A stretch of 64,000 nucleotides of DNA from Centipeda flueggei ATCC 43531 (lineage in GTDB: Bacteria > Bacillota > Negativicutes > Selenomonadales > Selenomonadaceae). This document shows, piece after piece, positions 57,630 to 64,000 of the stretch. The position numbers and the translations under genes are program-made. The notes under the pieces are model-generated. The model saw nothing but the letters and a program-made list of their open reading frames with translations. It ran no database searches and had not been told where the DNA came from. The stretch lies in assembly GCF_000160695.1 (NCBI RefSeq), contig NZ_GG694007.1:306268-370267 (forward strand), written 5' to 3'. Every line of letters begins with the position of its first letter. Positions within the stretch are counted from its first letter, which is position 1.

Positions 57630-57686
57630 GGGACGCATCTCCCCATGTGCATCATCACCGATATTGGGGGAGTGCGCCCTTTTTTC
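57630..57686 (+). terminator. terminator of the M23 operon
   Basis: GGGACGCATCTCCCC (57630-57644) pairs with GGGGGAGTGCGCCC (57666-57679) with mismatches, followed by TTTTTT. Confidence 0.8.
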
Positions 57687-57791
57687 ATCACATCAACCGC
57701 AGATACAGCATCCATACACCACGAATGGATCACTCTATAACTATAATAAACAAGTATAACTCAAACATGTGATGAGAATAGTTTTCGTATA

Positions 57792-57820
57792 TTGACAGGT
57801 TGTTTTCACTCTGTTAAACT
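57792..57820 (+). promoter_or_regulatory. promoter of the hydrogenase operon
   Basis: TTGACA (57792-57797) and TAAACT (57815-57820) are 17 bp apart. Transcription would begin near 57827, leaving a leader of about 500 nt before the hydrogenase small subunit gene. Confidence 0.6.
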
Positions 57821-57842
57821 GTTATTAATTACATAGGTATAG

Positions 57843-58020
57843 AGGTACATTGTATCTCTCGGTTTCCGAGCAAAAGCATCTAAGGGCGATGCCTATGATG
57901 CTGCGCCTGCGCCGCAGGGAGGGATCCCTGCCGTGCACAGGGTTTCGGCAGAAATGCCGGAGCCTCCCTTCCGAACGCGGTTTCCTGCAGAAAACCACGC
58001 TCCCTTGAAAAGGAAACGAC
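57843..58020 (+). promoter_or_regulatory. highly structured leader RNA, possible Moco-family riboswitch
   Basis: Helices seen: CTCGG/CCGAG (57858-57870); GCAT/ATGC (57876-57879 with 57898-57901) enclosing a CUAAG...UAUG tetraloop-receptor-like pair and a GGC/GCC stem; GCAGGGA-GGGA-TCCCTGC (57914-57931), a GNRA loop; CGGCA-GAAA-TGCCG (57946-57959), a GAAA loop; GGTTT/AAACC (57979-57996). The stretches GCCTCCCTTCCG and CTCCCTTGAAAAGGAAACG resemble, from memory, the conserved core of the Moco riboswitch, which also uses a tetraloop and receptor. Not confirmed by a covariance search. It lies in the leader of a NiFe-hydrogenase operon, not of a molybdenum gene. Confidence 0.5.
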
Positions 58021-58330
58021 AACATTGCCGCGCAAAGGCGAGGAGGGGATATTTTGGTGCAAAATATCCCTTGGATTCGTCTGCTACGAGGGACTGTTTG
58101 TCGTGCCCTCGGGTGCGTCGGACGGCTCCTCCTTTATTATTTTGTACGGAAGGGCCTTGGCTTTCGCGGGATTGGCTTTATATATCTGATGTGTGGGAAG
58201 TATTGACGCAAGTTTCTGTTGTCAATCGCCCTGTCGTTCTGCTCGCAAAGGTGTCTGTGTGCCGATCGCGGCGGGATGGATGCGGGTGTTTGGCATGACG
58301 GCAGTCTTCCATAGGGACAGGAGGCATAAT
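58021..58330 (+). promoter_or_regulatory. remaining leader of the hydrogenase operon with a strong hairpin
   Basis: GGGATATTTT (58046-58055) and AAAATATCCC (58061-58070) form a perfect 10-bp stem right behind AGGAGGGG (58041-58048). This could act as expression platform or hide a ribosome binding site. A second stem CGAGGG/CCCTCG lies near 58089-58112. TTGAC/GTCAA inverted halves lie at about 58203-58226. A 49-codon open frame from 58057 is possible but has atypical codon use. No other gene is seen. Confidence 0.4.
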
Positions 58331-59419
58331 GTGAACAAAAGGGAGAGCTTGTGGGAGGCATATCTCGCAAAAGGCTTCAGCCGACGGAATTTTCTCAAGG
58401 GCTGCGTGACCCTCACGTCGCTCATGGGGCTGAGCACGGACAACCTTTCAAAGGTCGTCGAGGCCGCCGAGGCCAAGCCGCTGCCGGTTGTGATCTGGCT
58501 GCACGGGCATGAGTGTACGGGCTGCGATGAGTCGTTCATCCGCTCGGGCGCACCGCTCGCATCGGATCTCGTGCTGAACGAGATTGCGCTCGAATACAGC
58601 CATCTCCTCTGCGCCGGCGAGGGTGAGGCCTTCGAGGCACATCTCGAGGAGACGATCAAGAAGTATCATGGTGAGTACATCCTTGCCGTCGAGGGCGCGG
58701 TTCCCATCGGGGAGCACGCCTACACCTGCATGTCGGGCGGTCACTCCTTCGAGCATACGCTGAAGCACGTCGCGGAGGGAGCAAAGGCGGTCATCGCCTA
58801 CGGCACGTGCGCGACGGCGGGCGGCATCCAGGCGGCTGCACCGAATCCGACGGAGTCCAGGGGGATCCGCTCCCTCATCGGCGCGAAGCCCTATATTGCT
58901 GTGCCCGGCTGTCCGCCGATTCCCGAGGTTATGACAGGCGTCGTCATGCACGTTGCGCTCTTCGGCACACTGCCGCCGCTTGACGGCGAGGGACGTCCGC
59001 GTCAGTTCTACGGCAACCGCATTCACGACACCTGCTACCGCCGTCCGTTCTTCGACGCAGGCATGTTTGCCGAGCGCTTTGACGACGCGGGTGCAAAGGG
59101 GGGCTGGTGCCTCTACAAGCTCGGCTGCCGCGGCCCCGAGACGTACAACTCCTGCGGCAATCTGCGCTGGTATCAGGGGCTCTCGTACCCCATCCAGTCG
59201 GGCGCACCCTGTATTGGCTGCAGCAACGCGAACTTCTGGGATCAGGCGCCGTTCTCGAAGCGTCTGCCGGAGTACAACGGCATCGATGTCGACATGGTCG
59301 GCGCAGGCCTTGCCGTCGCAACGGCAGTCGGTGTTGCGGCGCACGCGGGCGCGAGCCTTGTACAGAAGAGATGCCATGAGAAGCAGCTCGAAAAAGAGGG
59401 AAAGCAGGTGCATGAATGA
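58331..59419 (+). CDS. hyaA: [NiFe]-hydrogenase small subunit
   Basis: A 362-residue electron-transfer subunit of a group 1 membrane-bound uptake hydrogenase. A Tat signal SRRNFLKGC near residue 20 sends the folded heterodimer to the periplasm. Fe-S cluster ligands: HECTGCDESF, YGTCATAGG and PGCPPIPEV (proximal), HDTCYRRPFF and WCLYKLGCRGPETYNSC (distal) and PCIGCSNANFWD (medial). GTG 58331 follows AGGAGG at 7 nt. The C-terminal hydrophobic stretch (VGAGLAVATAVGVAAHA) should anchor it in the membrane. It overlaps the large subunit gene by 4 nt (ATGA). Confidence 0.93.
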   Translation: MNKRESLWEAYLAKGFSRRNFLKGCVTLTSLMGLSTDNLSKVVEAAEAKPLPVVIWLHGHECTGCDESFIRSGAPLASDLVLNEIALEYSHLLCAGEGEAFEAHLEETIKKYHGEYILAVEGAVPIGEHAYTCMSGGHSFEHTLKHVAEGAKAVIAYGTCATAGGIQAAAPNPTESRGIRSLIGAKPYIAVPGCPPIPEVMTGVVMHVALFGTLPPLDGEGRPRQFYGNRIHDTCYRRPFFDAGMFAERFDDAGAKGGWCLYKLGCRGPETYNSCGNLRWYQGLSYPIQSGAPCIGCSNANFWDQAPFSKRLPEYNGIDVDMVGAGLAVATAVGVAAHAGASLVQKRCHEKQLEKEGKQVHE

Positions 59420-61329
59420 AACACGTCGTTGTCGACCCAATCACCCGTATTGAGGGACATCTGCGCGTTGAGCTGCAGGTGGACGAGGCATCGGGCAAGG
59501 TCACCGATGCCATCTCCTCCGGGACGGCATGGCGCGGCCTTGAGCTCGTCATGAACGACCGCGATCCGCGCGATGCATGGGCATACATTCAGCGCATCTG
59601 CGGCGTCTGCACATCCTCTCATGCGCTCGGCTGTCTGCGTGCCGTCGAGGACGCATTCGGCATCACGATCCCAAAGAACGCGCACTACATCCGCAACATC
59701 ATTGCGGCGTGCCTCGGGCATCAGGATCACATCATCCATTTCTACCACCTCCACGCCCTCGACTGGGTCAGCCCGCTCGAGGCACTGAAGGCGGATCCGG
59801 CGGCGACGGCGGCGCTCCAGAACACGGTGCTCCAGACCTATCGCCTCCCCTTCCGCGGGCCTGCGGCATTCGACACGGATGCCTACCCGCACGACTTCCC
59901 GATCGCATCGCCCACCTATTACGCCGCGATCAAGGCAAAGGTGCAGAAGATCGTCGACAGCGGTCAGCTCGGCATATTCTCCGCGCAGTGGTGGGATCAT
60001 CCGGACTATCAGCTCCTCCCGCCCGAGGTGCATCTCATGGCGATCTCGCACTATCTCGAGATGCTCGACAAGCAGAAGGATCTCGTCGTTCCGCACGTCG
60101 TCTTCGGCGGAAAGAACCCGCATCCGCACTATGTGCTTGGCGGCATGCCCTGCTCCATCTCGATGGAGGACGGCAACGCGCCGATCAATGCAGCGCGCCT
60201 CGCGATCGTTGACCGCTCGATCAATCAGGCACGCCACATGATGAACGACTACTATCTCCCCGACGTGCTCGCCATCGGACATCTCTACGTCCAGAAGGGC
60301 TACACCTCGGGCGGCGGCCTCGCGAAAAAGCGCGTGCTCGCCTTCGGCATGTTCTCCGAGGAGCCGTTCTCGGGTGCAACGAACGGCGACTTCTTCAAGA
60401 ACCTCCTCGTGCGCTGCAACGGCGTCGTCGAGGACTTCGCTTCGGGCGTCATGAATGCGAAGGTCTATGACTTTACGGAGAAGGATCTGACGGATGCCGA
60501 CGGCGTCGCAGAGAGCGTCGAGCACGGCTGGTACGAGTACAAGGGCGGCGACGACAAGGCACTCCATCCGTGGGAGGGCGAGACGACCCCGCACTACACG
60601 GAGCCGAAGGAAGGCACGAAGACCGAGTGGAAGGCGCTCAACGAGCAGGGCAAGTACTCCTGGCTCAAGACGCCGAAATGGCGCGGCAAACTCTGCGAGG
60701 TCGGTCCTCTGGCACGCTACATCGTCCTCTACACGAAGGCAAAGCAGGGCCTCCTCGGCGACCTGACGTGGGCAGAGCAGATGATCGTCGATCAGATCGA
60801 TGCCGTGACGAAGGTGCTGAACGTCCCCGTCGAGGCATGGCTGCCCTCCACGGTCGGACGCACGGCGGCGCGTGCGCTCGATGCACAGCTGCAGGCGGAG
60901 ATCAGCAAGTATTTCTTCGACAAGCTCGTCGCAAACATCAAGAGCGGAGATACGCGCGTGGTGAACAACGACAAGTGGGATCCCTCGACCTGGCCGAAGG
61001 AGGCAAAAGGCGTCGGTCTCTACGAGGCACCGCGCGGCGCACTCAGCCACTGGGCGGTCATCAAGGACGGCAAGATCGCGAACTATCAGGCGGTCGTTCC
61101 GACGACGTGGAACGCCTGCCCGCGCGACGATGCCGAGGGACACGGCGCATACGAGCTCGCGATGATGGATACGCCCGTCAAGGTCGCAGACAAGCCGCTC
61201 GAGATCGTCAAGGCGGTCCGCTCGTTTGACCCGTGCATGGCGTGCTCGACCCACCTCTTCAACGCGAAGGGGGAGAAGATCCGCGTTGTGACGACCGATC
61301 CATACGCGGGCGTCAGCGTCGATAAATAA
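59416..61329 (+). CDS. hyaB: [NiFe]-hydrogenase large subunit
   Basis: The 637-residue catalytic subunit carrying the NiFe(CN)2CO centre. VVDPITRIEGHLRVE opens the protein. RICGVCTSSHALG (L1) and DPCMACSTH (L2) supply the four Ni-binding Cys residues. The 24 residues after that His (LFNAKGEK... to the end) are the C-terminal extension removed by the maturation protease encoded at 63533. Length is slightly above E. coli HyaB. Together with the Tat-bearing small subunit it oxidises H2 on the outer face of the cytoplasmic membrane. Confidence 0.95.
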   Translation: MKHVVVDPITRIEGHLRVELQVDEASGKVTDAISSGTAWRGLELVMNDRDPRDAWAYIQRICGVCTSSHALGCLRAVEDAFGITIPKNAHYIRNIIAACLGHQDHIIHFYHLHALDWVSPLEALKADPAATAALQNTVLQTYRLPFRGPAAFDTDAYPHDFPIASPTYYAAIKAKVQKIVDSGQLGIFSAQWWDHPDYQLLPPEVHLMAISHYLEMLDKQKDLVVPHVVFGGKNPHPHYVLGGMPCSISMEDGNAPINAARLAIVDRSINQARHMMNDYYLPDVLAIGHLYVQKGYTSGGGLAKKRVLAFGMFSEEPFSGATNGDFFKNLLVRCNGVVEDFASGVMNAKVYDFTEKDLTDADGVAESVEHGWYEYKGGDDKALHPWEGETTPHYTEPKEGTKTEWKALNEQGKYSWLKTPKWRGKLCEVGPLARYIVLYTKAKQGLLGDLTWAEQMIVDQIDAVTKVLNVPVEAWLPSTVGRTAARALDAQLQAEISKYFFDKLVANIKSGDTRVVNNDKWDPSTWPKEAKGVGLYEAPRGALSHWAVIKDGKIANYQAVVPTTWNACPRDDAEGHGAYELAMMDTPVKVADKPLEIVKAVRSFDPCMACSTHLFNAKGEKIRVVTTDPYAGVSVDK

Positions 61330-61342
61330 GGGGGCGAACCGC

Positions 61343-62026
61343 ATGAAACAAGAAGTACGCAAGGAGTACTATCTCTTTAGTCCCTTTCTGCGCATCTTCC
61401 ACTGGCTGATGGTCATTGCGATCATCGTGCTCTTCATCACGGGCTTCCTCATCACGAAGCCGCCTGCGATGCTGTATGCGGAGCCGGATGCGTCGCCGCT
61501 CCTGATGAATGTGACGCGCAACGTCCACTTCATCGCGGCGTTTGCCTTCTGCGCGGGCTTCATCGGCCGCGTCTACGGCTTTATCATCAACCGCGGCGAC
61601 CGCCTTTTCCCGCATTTCTGGGAGAAGCAGTACTACACGGACACGATGGAAGTGGCGCAGCACTATATGCTGATCAAGGCGACGCACAAGCCGTTTCTGC
61701 GCAATCCGCTCGCACGCGGATCGTACGCAGGGCTCTACGTGCTCGTGGCAATCGAGGTGCTGACGGGCTTTGCCATGTACTACATGACGGAGCCGTCTGC
61801 GATCGGCGGGACGCTCTTCGGCTGGGTGAACCGCGTGCTCGGCGGCGAGATGATCTCGCACTATGTGCATCACTATGCGGCATGGGCGATCATTCTCTTT
61901 GCCATCGGCCATTTCTACATGGTCATCCGCGCTGAGTTCATGGAGGGCGAGGCAGAGGTCTCGAGCATGTTCGCAGGCTCGAAGCTCCTGCGCCATACCC
62001 CGGCGGATGTCAACGACGTGGAGTAA
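61343..62026 (+). CDS. hyaC: Ni/Fe-hydrogenase b-type cytochrome subunit
   Basis: A 227-residue membrane protein with four helices. It should bind two b hemes through His residues in FSPFLRIFHWLMV, ATRNVHF-like VTRNVHFIAAF, and SHYVHHYAAWAII, and pass electrons from the hydrogenase to (mena)quinone. RIFHW at the start and the HHxxxW segment are family hallmarks. GGGGGCG precedes ATG 61343. A folded repeat separates it from the accessory genes. Confidence 0.92.
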   Translation: MKQEVRKEYYLFSPFLRIFHWLMVIAIIVLFITGFLITKPPAMLYAEPDASPLLMNVTRNVHFIAAFAFCAGFIGRVYGFIINRGDRLFPHFWEKQYYTDTMEVAQHYMLIKATHKPFLRNPLARGSYAGLYVLVAIEVLTGFAMYYMTEPSAIGGTLFGWVNRVLGGEMISHYVHHYAAWAIILFAIGHFYMVIRAEFMEGEAEVSSMFAGSKLLRHTPADVNDVE

Positions 62027-62064
62027 AGCAGTGTGCGTGCAGGCACCTCGTTGTGCAAGTAACA

Positions 62065-62190
62065 GGCGCCCCTTCCACCGCTTCGCGGTCCCCCTCCCCC
62101 GCTGTGACAGGGGAGGCACTCGATGAACGGTGGATTCGCCTCCCCCGTCGCTACGGGGGAGGTGGCGCGCTTGCGCGTCGGTGGGGGCGC
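62065..62190. repeat. three-armed palindromic repeat in the hydrogenase operon
   Basis: An outer stem GGCGCCCC...CCACCG (62065-62080) / CGGTGGGGGCGC (62179-62190) encloses two hairpins: CCTCCCC/GGGGAGG (62093-62116) and a perfect CCTCCCCCGT-CGCT-ACGGGGGAGG (62139-62162). The same GC-rich hairpin motif occurs at 4818-4856. It may stabilise or attenuate the message between hyaC and the accessory genes. Confidence 0.75.
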
Positions 62191-62274
62191 TTTGATCAAT
62201 CAGGCACCCTTGCACCGATGAGTGTTTCTGTTACGCAAGCAATATGCTTTTGTTAGGAGATAAAGGAGTTTTCT

Positions 62275-62517
62275 ATGTGTAAAGAATGCGGCTGCGGGCT
62301 CGCAGAGAGCACGACGCATCTGCAGTTTTTTGTGAAGGGCTATACCGAGGAGAATGCCGCCGCTGTGGAGAAGGCGCTCCTGGGGCTGCCCGGCGTCCTC
62401 TACGTGCACATCCACACGCATGATGGGGAGACGACCGTGGACTATGACCCGGCAAAGACGAAGATGACGGAGCTCATCAGTACCTTTGCCGCACATGGGC
62501 TTTCGGCGGAGCTCTAA
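62275..62517 (+). CDS. small MCxxCGCG / HMA-like protein of the hydrogenase operon, 80 aa
   Basis: The N-terminus MCKECGCGLAES matches the CxxCGC nickel-binding start of E. coli-type HypB (MCTTCGCG). The remainder (HLQFFVKGY, ENAAAVEKALLGLPGVLYVHIHTHDGETTVDYDP, TELISTFAAHGLSAEL) has the strand-helix-strand-strand-helix pattern of heavy-metal-associated domains. It lacks their internal CxxC loop. The adjacent HypB lacks this N-terminal motif. So it looks like a detached metal-binding piece, possibly a nickel donor for hydrogenase maturation (inference). GGAG precedes the ATG; hypA starts 1 nt after its stop. Confidence 0.7.
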   Translation: MCKECGCGLAESTTHLQFFVKGYTEENAAAVEKALLGLPGVLYVHIHTHDGETTVDYDPAKTKMTELISTFAAHGLSAEL

Positions 62518-62518
62518 G

Positions 62519-62857
62519 ATGCACGAAATGGCGATTGCCGAGGGCATTTTGGATATTGCCCTGGACTATGCACAGAAAAATGGCGCAGCGCGCATCGAGC
62601 GCATCGGCCTCCTGCTCGGCGAACTGTCGGGCGTGGAGACCGATGCGCTTTCGCTGTGTTTTTCCTCCCTTACGGCGGACACGATCGCGGCAGATGCCGT
62701 GCTCACCTGGGAGCGCGTCCCCCTCACGGGGCGCTGTCACGACTGCGGCAGGGAGCAGCACATCCGACCGCAGGACTGCCTCTGCCCCCATTGCGGCGGC
62801 GGAATGGAGATCATCGGCGGCCGCGAGATGCGCGTGGATTTTATAGAGATGGAATAG
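62519..62857 (+). CDS. hypA: hydrogenase nickel incorporation protein HypA
   Basis: A 112-residue nickel metallochaperone. MHEMAIAEG has His2, the Ni ligand, so the start is ATG 62519 and not the upstream in-frame codon. The zinc site is CHDCG ... CLCPHCGG with two CxxC pairs. GGREMRVDFIEME ends the protein. It delivers nickel with HypB to the large-subunit precursor. It starts 1 nt after the small HMA-like gene stop, a tight operon. Confidence 0.93.
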   Translation: MHEMAIAEGILDIALDYAQKNGAARIERIGLLLGELSGVETDALSLCFSSLTADTIAADAVLTWERVPLTGRCHDCGREQHIRPQDCLCPHCGGGMEIIGGREMRVDFIEME

Positions 62858-62861
62858 AGCG

Positions 62862-63533
62862 ATGAAAGTAGTTGTAAAAGCAGACATTCTAGGGCGCAAC
62901 GATACGGCGGCGGCGGAGAACGCGGCGCTCTTTGCGCGGCATGGGATCTATGCGCTGAACCTGCTCGGCTCGCCGGGCGCGGGCAAGACGTCGCTGCTCG
63001 AGCAGACGCTGCAGGAGCTCGCGGGTGATCTGCGCGTGGCGGTCGTGGAGGGGGATCTCTTTACGACGAAGGATGCGGCACGCATCGAGCGCTGCGGCGC
63101 GCCTGTCGTGCAGATCAATACGAGCGGCGGCTGTCATCTCGATGCGGCGATGGTCGCAGCGGCACTCAAGCGCCTCGATCTCGACGCGCTCGATCTCCTC
63201 GTGATCGAGAACGTCGGCAATCTCGTCTGCCCTGCTGAGTTCGCGCTCGGCGAGGATGAGAAGGCGGTCGTTCTGAGCATCACGGAGGGGGATGACAAGC
63301 CGCTGAAGTACCCGCTGGTATTCAAGGAGTCGGCGGCGGCTGTCCTCAGCAAGGTGGATATTCTCCCGTATACGAATTTCGATATGGCGTCGGCGCGTGC
63401 GGACATCACAGCCCTGCATCCCGGGATCGCGATCTTTCCTGTCTCCTGTCAGACGGGCGAGGGTCTCGCGGACTGGTATGCGTGGCTGCGTGCGCAGGTG
63501 GCGGCAAAGAAGGCGGGGAAGGAGGTGCACTGA
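62862..63533 (+). CDS. hypB: hydrogenase nickel incorporation GTPase HypB (no N-terminal nickel motif)
   Basis: A 223-residue SIMIBI GTPase. LLGSPGAGKTSLLEQ is the P-loop, VVEGDLFTTKDA switch I, QINTSGGCHLDA (Cys, His: the G-domain metal site), VIENVGNLVCPAEF and LSKVDILPY (guanine recognition) follow in order. It begins directly with the GTPase region (MKVVVKADIL): both the CxxCGC start of E. coli HypB and the His-rich linker of other HypBs are absent. The former is found on the separate protein at 62275. Stop and next start overlap (TGATG). Confidence 0.93.
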   Translation: MKVVVKADILGRNDTAAAENAALFARHGIYALNLLGSPGAGKTSLLEQTLQELAGDLRVAVVEGDLFTTKDAARIERCGAPVVQINTSGGCHLDAAMVAAALKRLDLDALDLLVIENVGNLVCPAEFALGEDEKAVVLSITEGDDKPLKYPLVFKESAAAVLSKVDILPYTNFDMASARADITALHPGIAIFPVSCQTGEGLADWYAWLRAQVAAKKAGKEVH

Positions 63534-64000
63534 TGGAGGAGTCGATTGTACCCGTTGCGCCTGTGACCGTACTCGGCATCGGCAATATCATTCTGCGCGA
63601 CGAGGGGTTCGGCGTGCGCGCGATGGAGTATCTGGAGCAGCACTGGGCGTTCTCCGAGGACGAGGTGCGCCTGCTCGACGGCGGGACGCTCGGACCCGAG
63701 CTGCTGCACTTCGTCACGGGGACACAGCATCTGCTGATCCTCGACGCGGTCTCGGGCGACGGTGCTCCGGGGACGGCGTACCGCTTTGAGGATGATGCGA
63801 TCATGGCGCATTTTCAGGAAAAGGTCTCATCGCACGAGATCGGCATACAGGATGTGCTCGCGTGGCTGACGGTGACGGATCGGGCGATCCCGAACGTGGT
63901 CGTGCTCGGGATGCAGCCCTACGATCTGTCGGCGGGGCTGACGCTGAGCAGTGCGATGGAGGCGGCCCTGCCCGCGTTCGCGCAGCGTGCGGCCGAGGAG
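63533..64000 (+). CDS. hyaD: hydrogenase maturation endopeptidase, HyaD/HupD type (cut by window edge)
   Basis: 156 codons are visible before the window ends, close to the usual full length (about 160-195). VLGIGNIILRDEGFGVRAMEYL holds the first nickel ligand Glu. LLDGGTLGPELL carries the DGG turn. LLILDAVSGDGAPGT carries the second ligand Asp, and SSHEIGIQDVLAWL the third ligand His. It cleaves the C-terminal extension of the large subunit after nickel insertion. ATG 63533 overlaps the hypB stop. hypC, D, E and F are not in the window and may follow. Confidence 0.9.
   Translation, partial: MEESIVPVAPVTVLGIGNIILRDEGFGVRAMEYLEQHWAFSEDEVRLLDGGTLGPELLHFVTGTQHLLILDAVSGDGAPGTAYRFEDDAIMAHFQEKVSSHEIGIQDVLAWLTVTDRAIPNVVVLGMQPYDLSAGLTLSSAMEAALPAFAQRAAEE

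Noticed and set aside
58057..58206. 49-codon frame in the hydrogenase leader with AGGAGG upstream
   Set aside because: Codon use (CGA, CTA, ATA, GGG) is unlike neighbouring genes and the start lies inside a perfect hairpin. More likely part of the regulatory leader, though a leader peptide cannot be excluded.
59242..61362. 706-codon open frame on the minus strand opposite the hydrogenase large subunit
   Set aside because: Antisense shadow: Arg/Asp/Val-rich translation, no start signal, and the plus-strand gene has all catalytic motifs.
1..64000. CRISPR array, prophage or insertion sequence with transposase
   Set aside because: No regularly spaced identical repeats, no cas, phage structural or transposase genes were seen; the dispersed elements carry no coding region.

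Overview
The window looks like chromosome of a diderm Firmicute of the class Negativicutes, most likely a Selenomonas-type organism. This is inferred from gene content, not from a database search. It has a high-GC coding style with many GTG/TTG starts and Shine-Dalgarno sites. The Firmicute block yybS-gdpP-rplI-lonC-dnaB sits with parA-parB. Outer-membrane-type carbohydrate genes (gmhA, phosphohexomutase, a GT41 glycosyltransferase) occur alongside it.

Layout: 0-0.9 kb holds the end of an AAA ATPase gene and a hypothetical gene. 1.1-11.5 kb is a sialic acid/amino sugar catabolic locus: nagB, nagA, nanE, nanA, a sodium:solute symporter, yhcH, nanK, a Kelch mutarotase, a NadB-like flavoprotein and an RpiR regulator. 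Together these would take N-acetylneuraminate to fructose-6-phosphate. A strong promoter with a 36-bp inverted repeat precedes nagB. 11.7-22.6 kb holds dsdA, a relB antitoxin with a nonsense-broken relE, gyrA, a GT41 transferase, a lipoprotein, malic enzyme, an LCP cell-wall ligase and a CYTH protein. 22.56-22.81 kb is an intergenic cluster of DnaA boxes beside an AT-rich stretch, a replication-origin candidate. 22.8-31.8 kb carries mgtC, dCMP deaminase, a dicarboxylate transporter, an alcohol dehydrogenase, an Rrf2 regulator, small DUF1659/DUF2922 genes, tRNA-Arg(CCT), and two unannotated loci that look like type I toxin/antisense RNA pairs. 31.8-44.7 kb holds DUF805 membrane proteins, two paralogous seven-helix GGDEF proteins, phosphohexomutase, gmhA, small hypotheticals and a membrane-attached MutS-like ATPase.

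45-55 kb is the conserved block yybS-gdpP-rplI-lonC-dnaB-pfkA-parA-parB. It carries four perfect parS sites; three lie inside lonC and are read in the same frame, each giving the peptide VSRET. 55-57.6 kb encodes envelope proteins, including an M23 peptidase. 57.8-64 kb is a NiFe-hydrogenase operon (small subunit, large subunit, cytochrome b, a small MCxxCGCG/HMA-like protein, hypA, hypB, and the start of the maturation protease). It is preceded by a 500-nt leader with a highly structured RNA that resembles the Moco riboswitch family.

A dispersed, imperfectly palindromic element of about 165 bp with inverted ends and TA flanks (MITE-like) occurs seven times, plus fragments. Several copies sit exactly on stop codons, which they rebuild. 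The points most worth following up are the parS sites coding inside lonC, the two small hydrophobic peptide/antisense loci, the split HypB-type nickel motif, the structured hydrogenase leader, the DnaA-box cluster and the stop-codon-targeting repeat.
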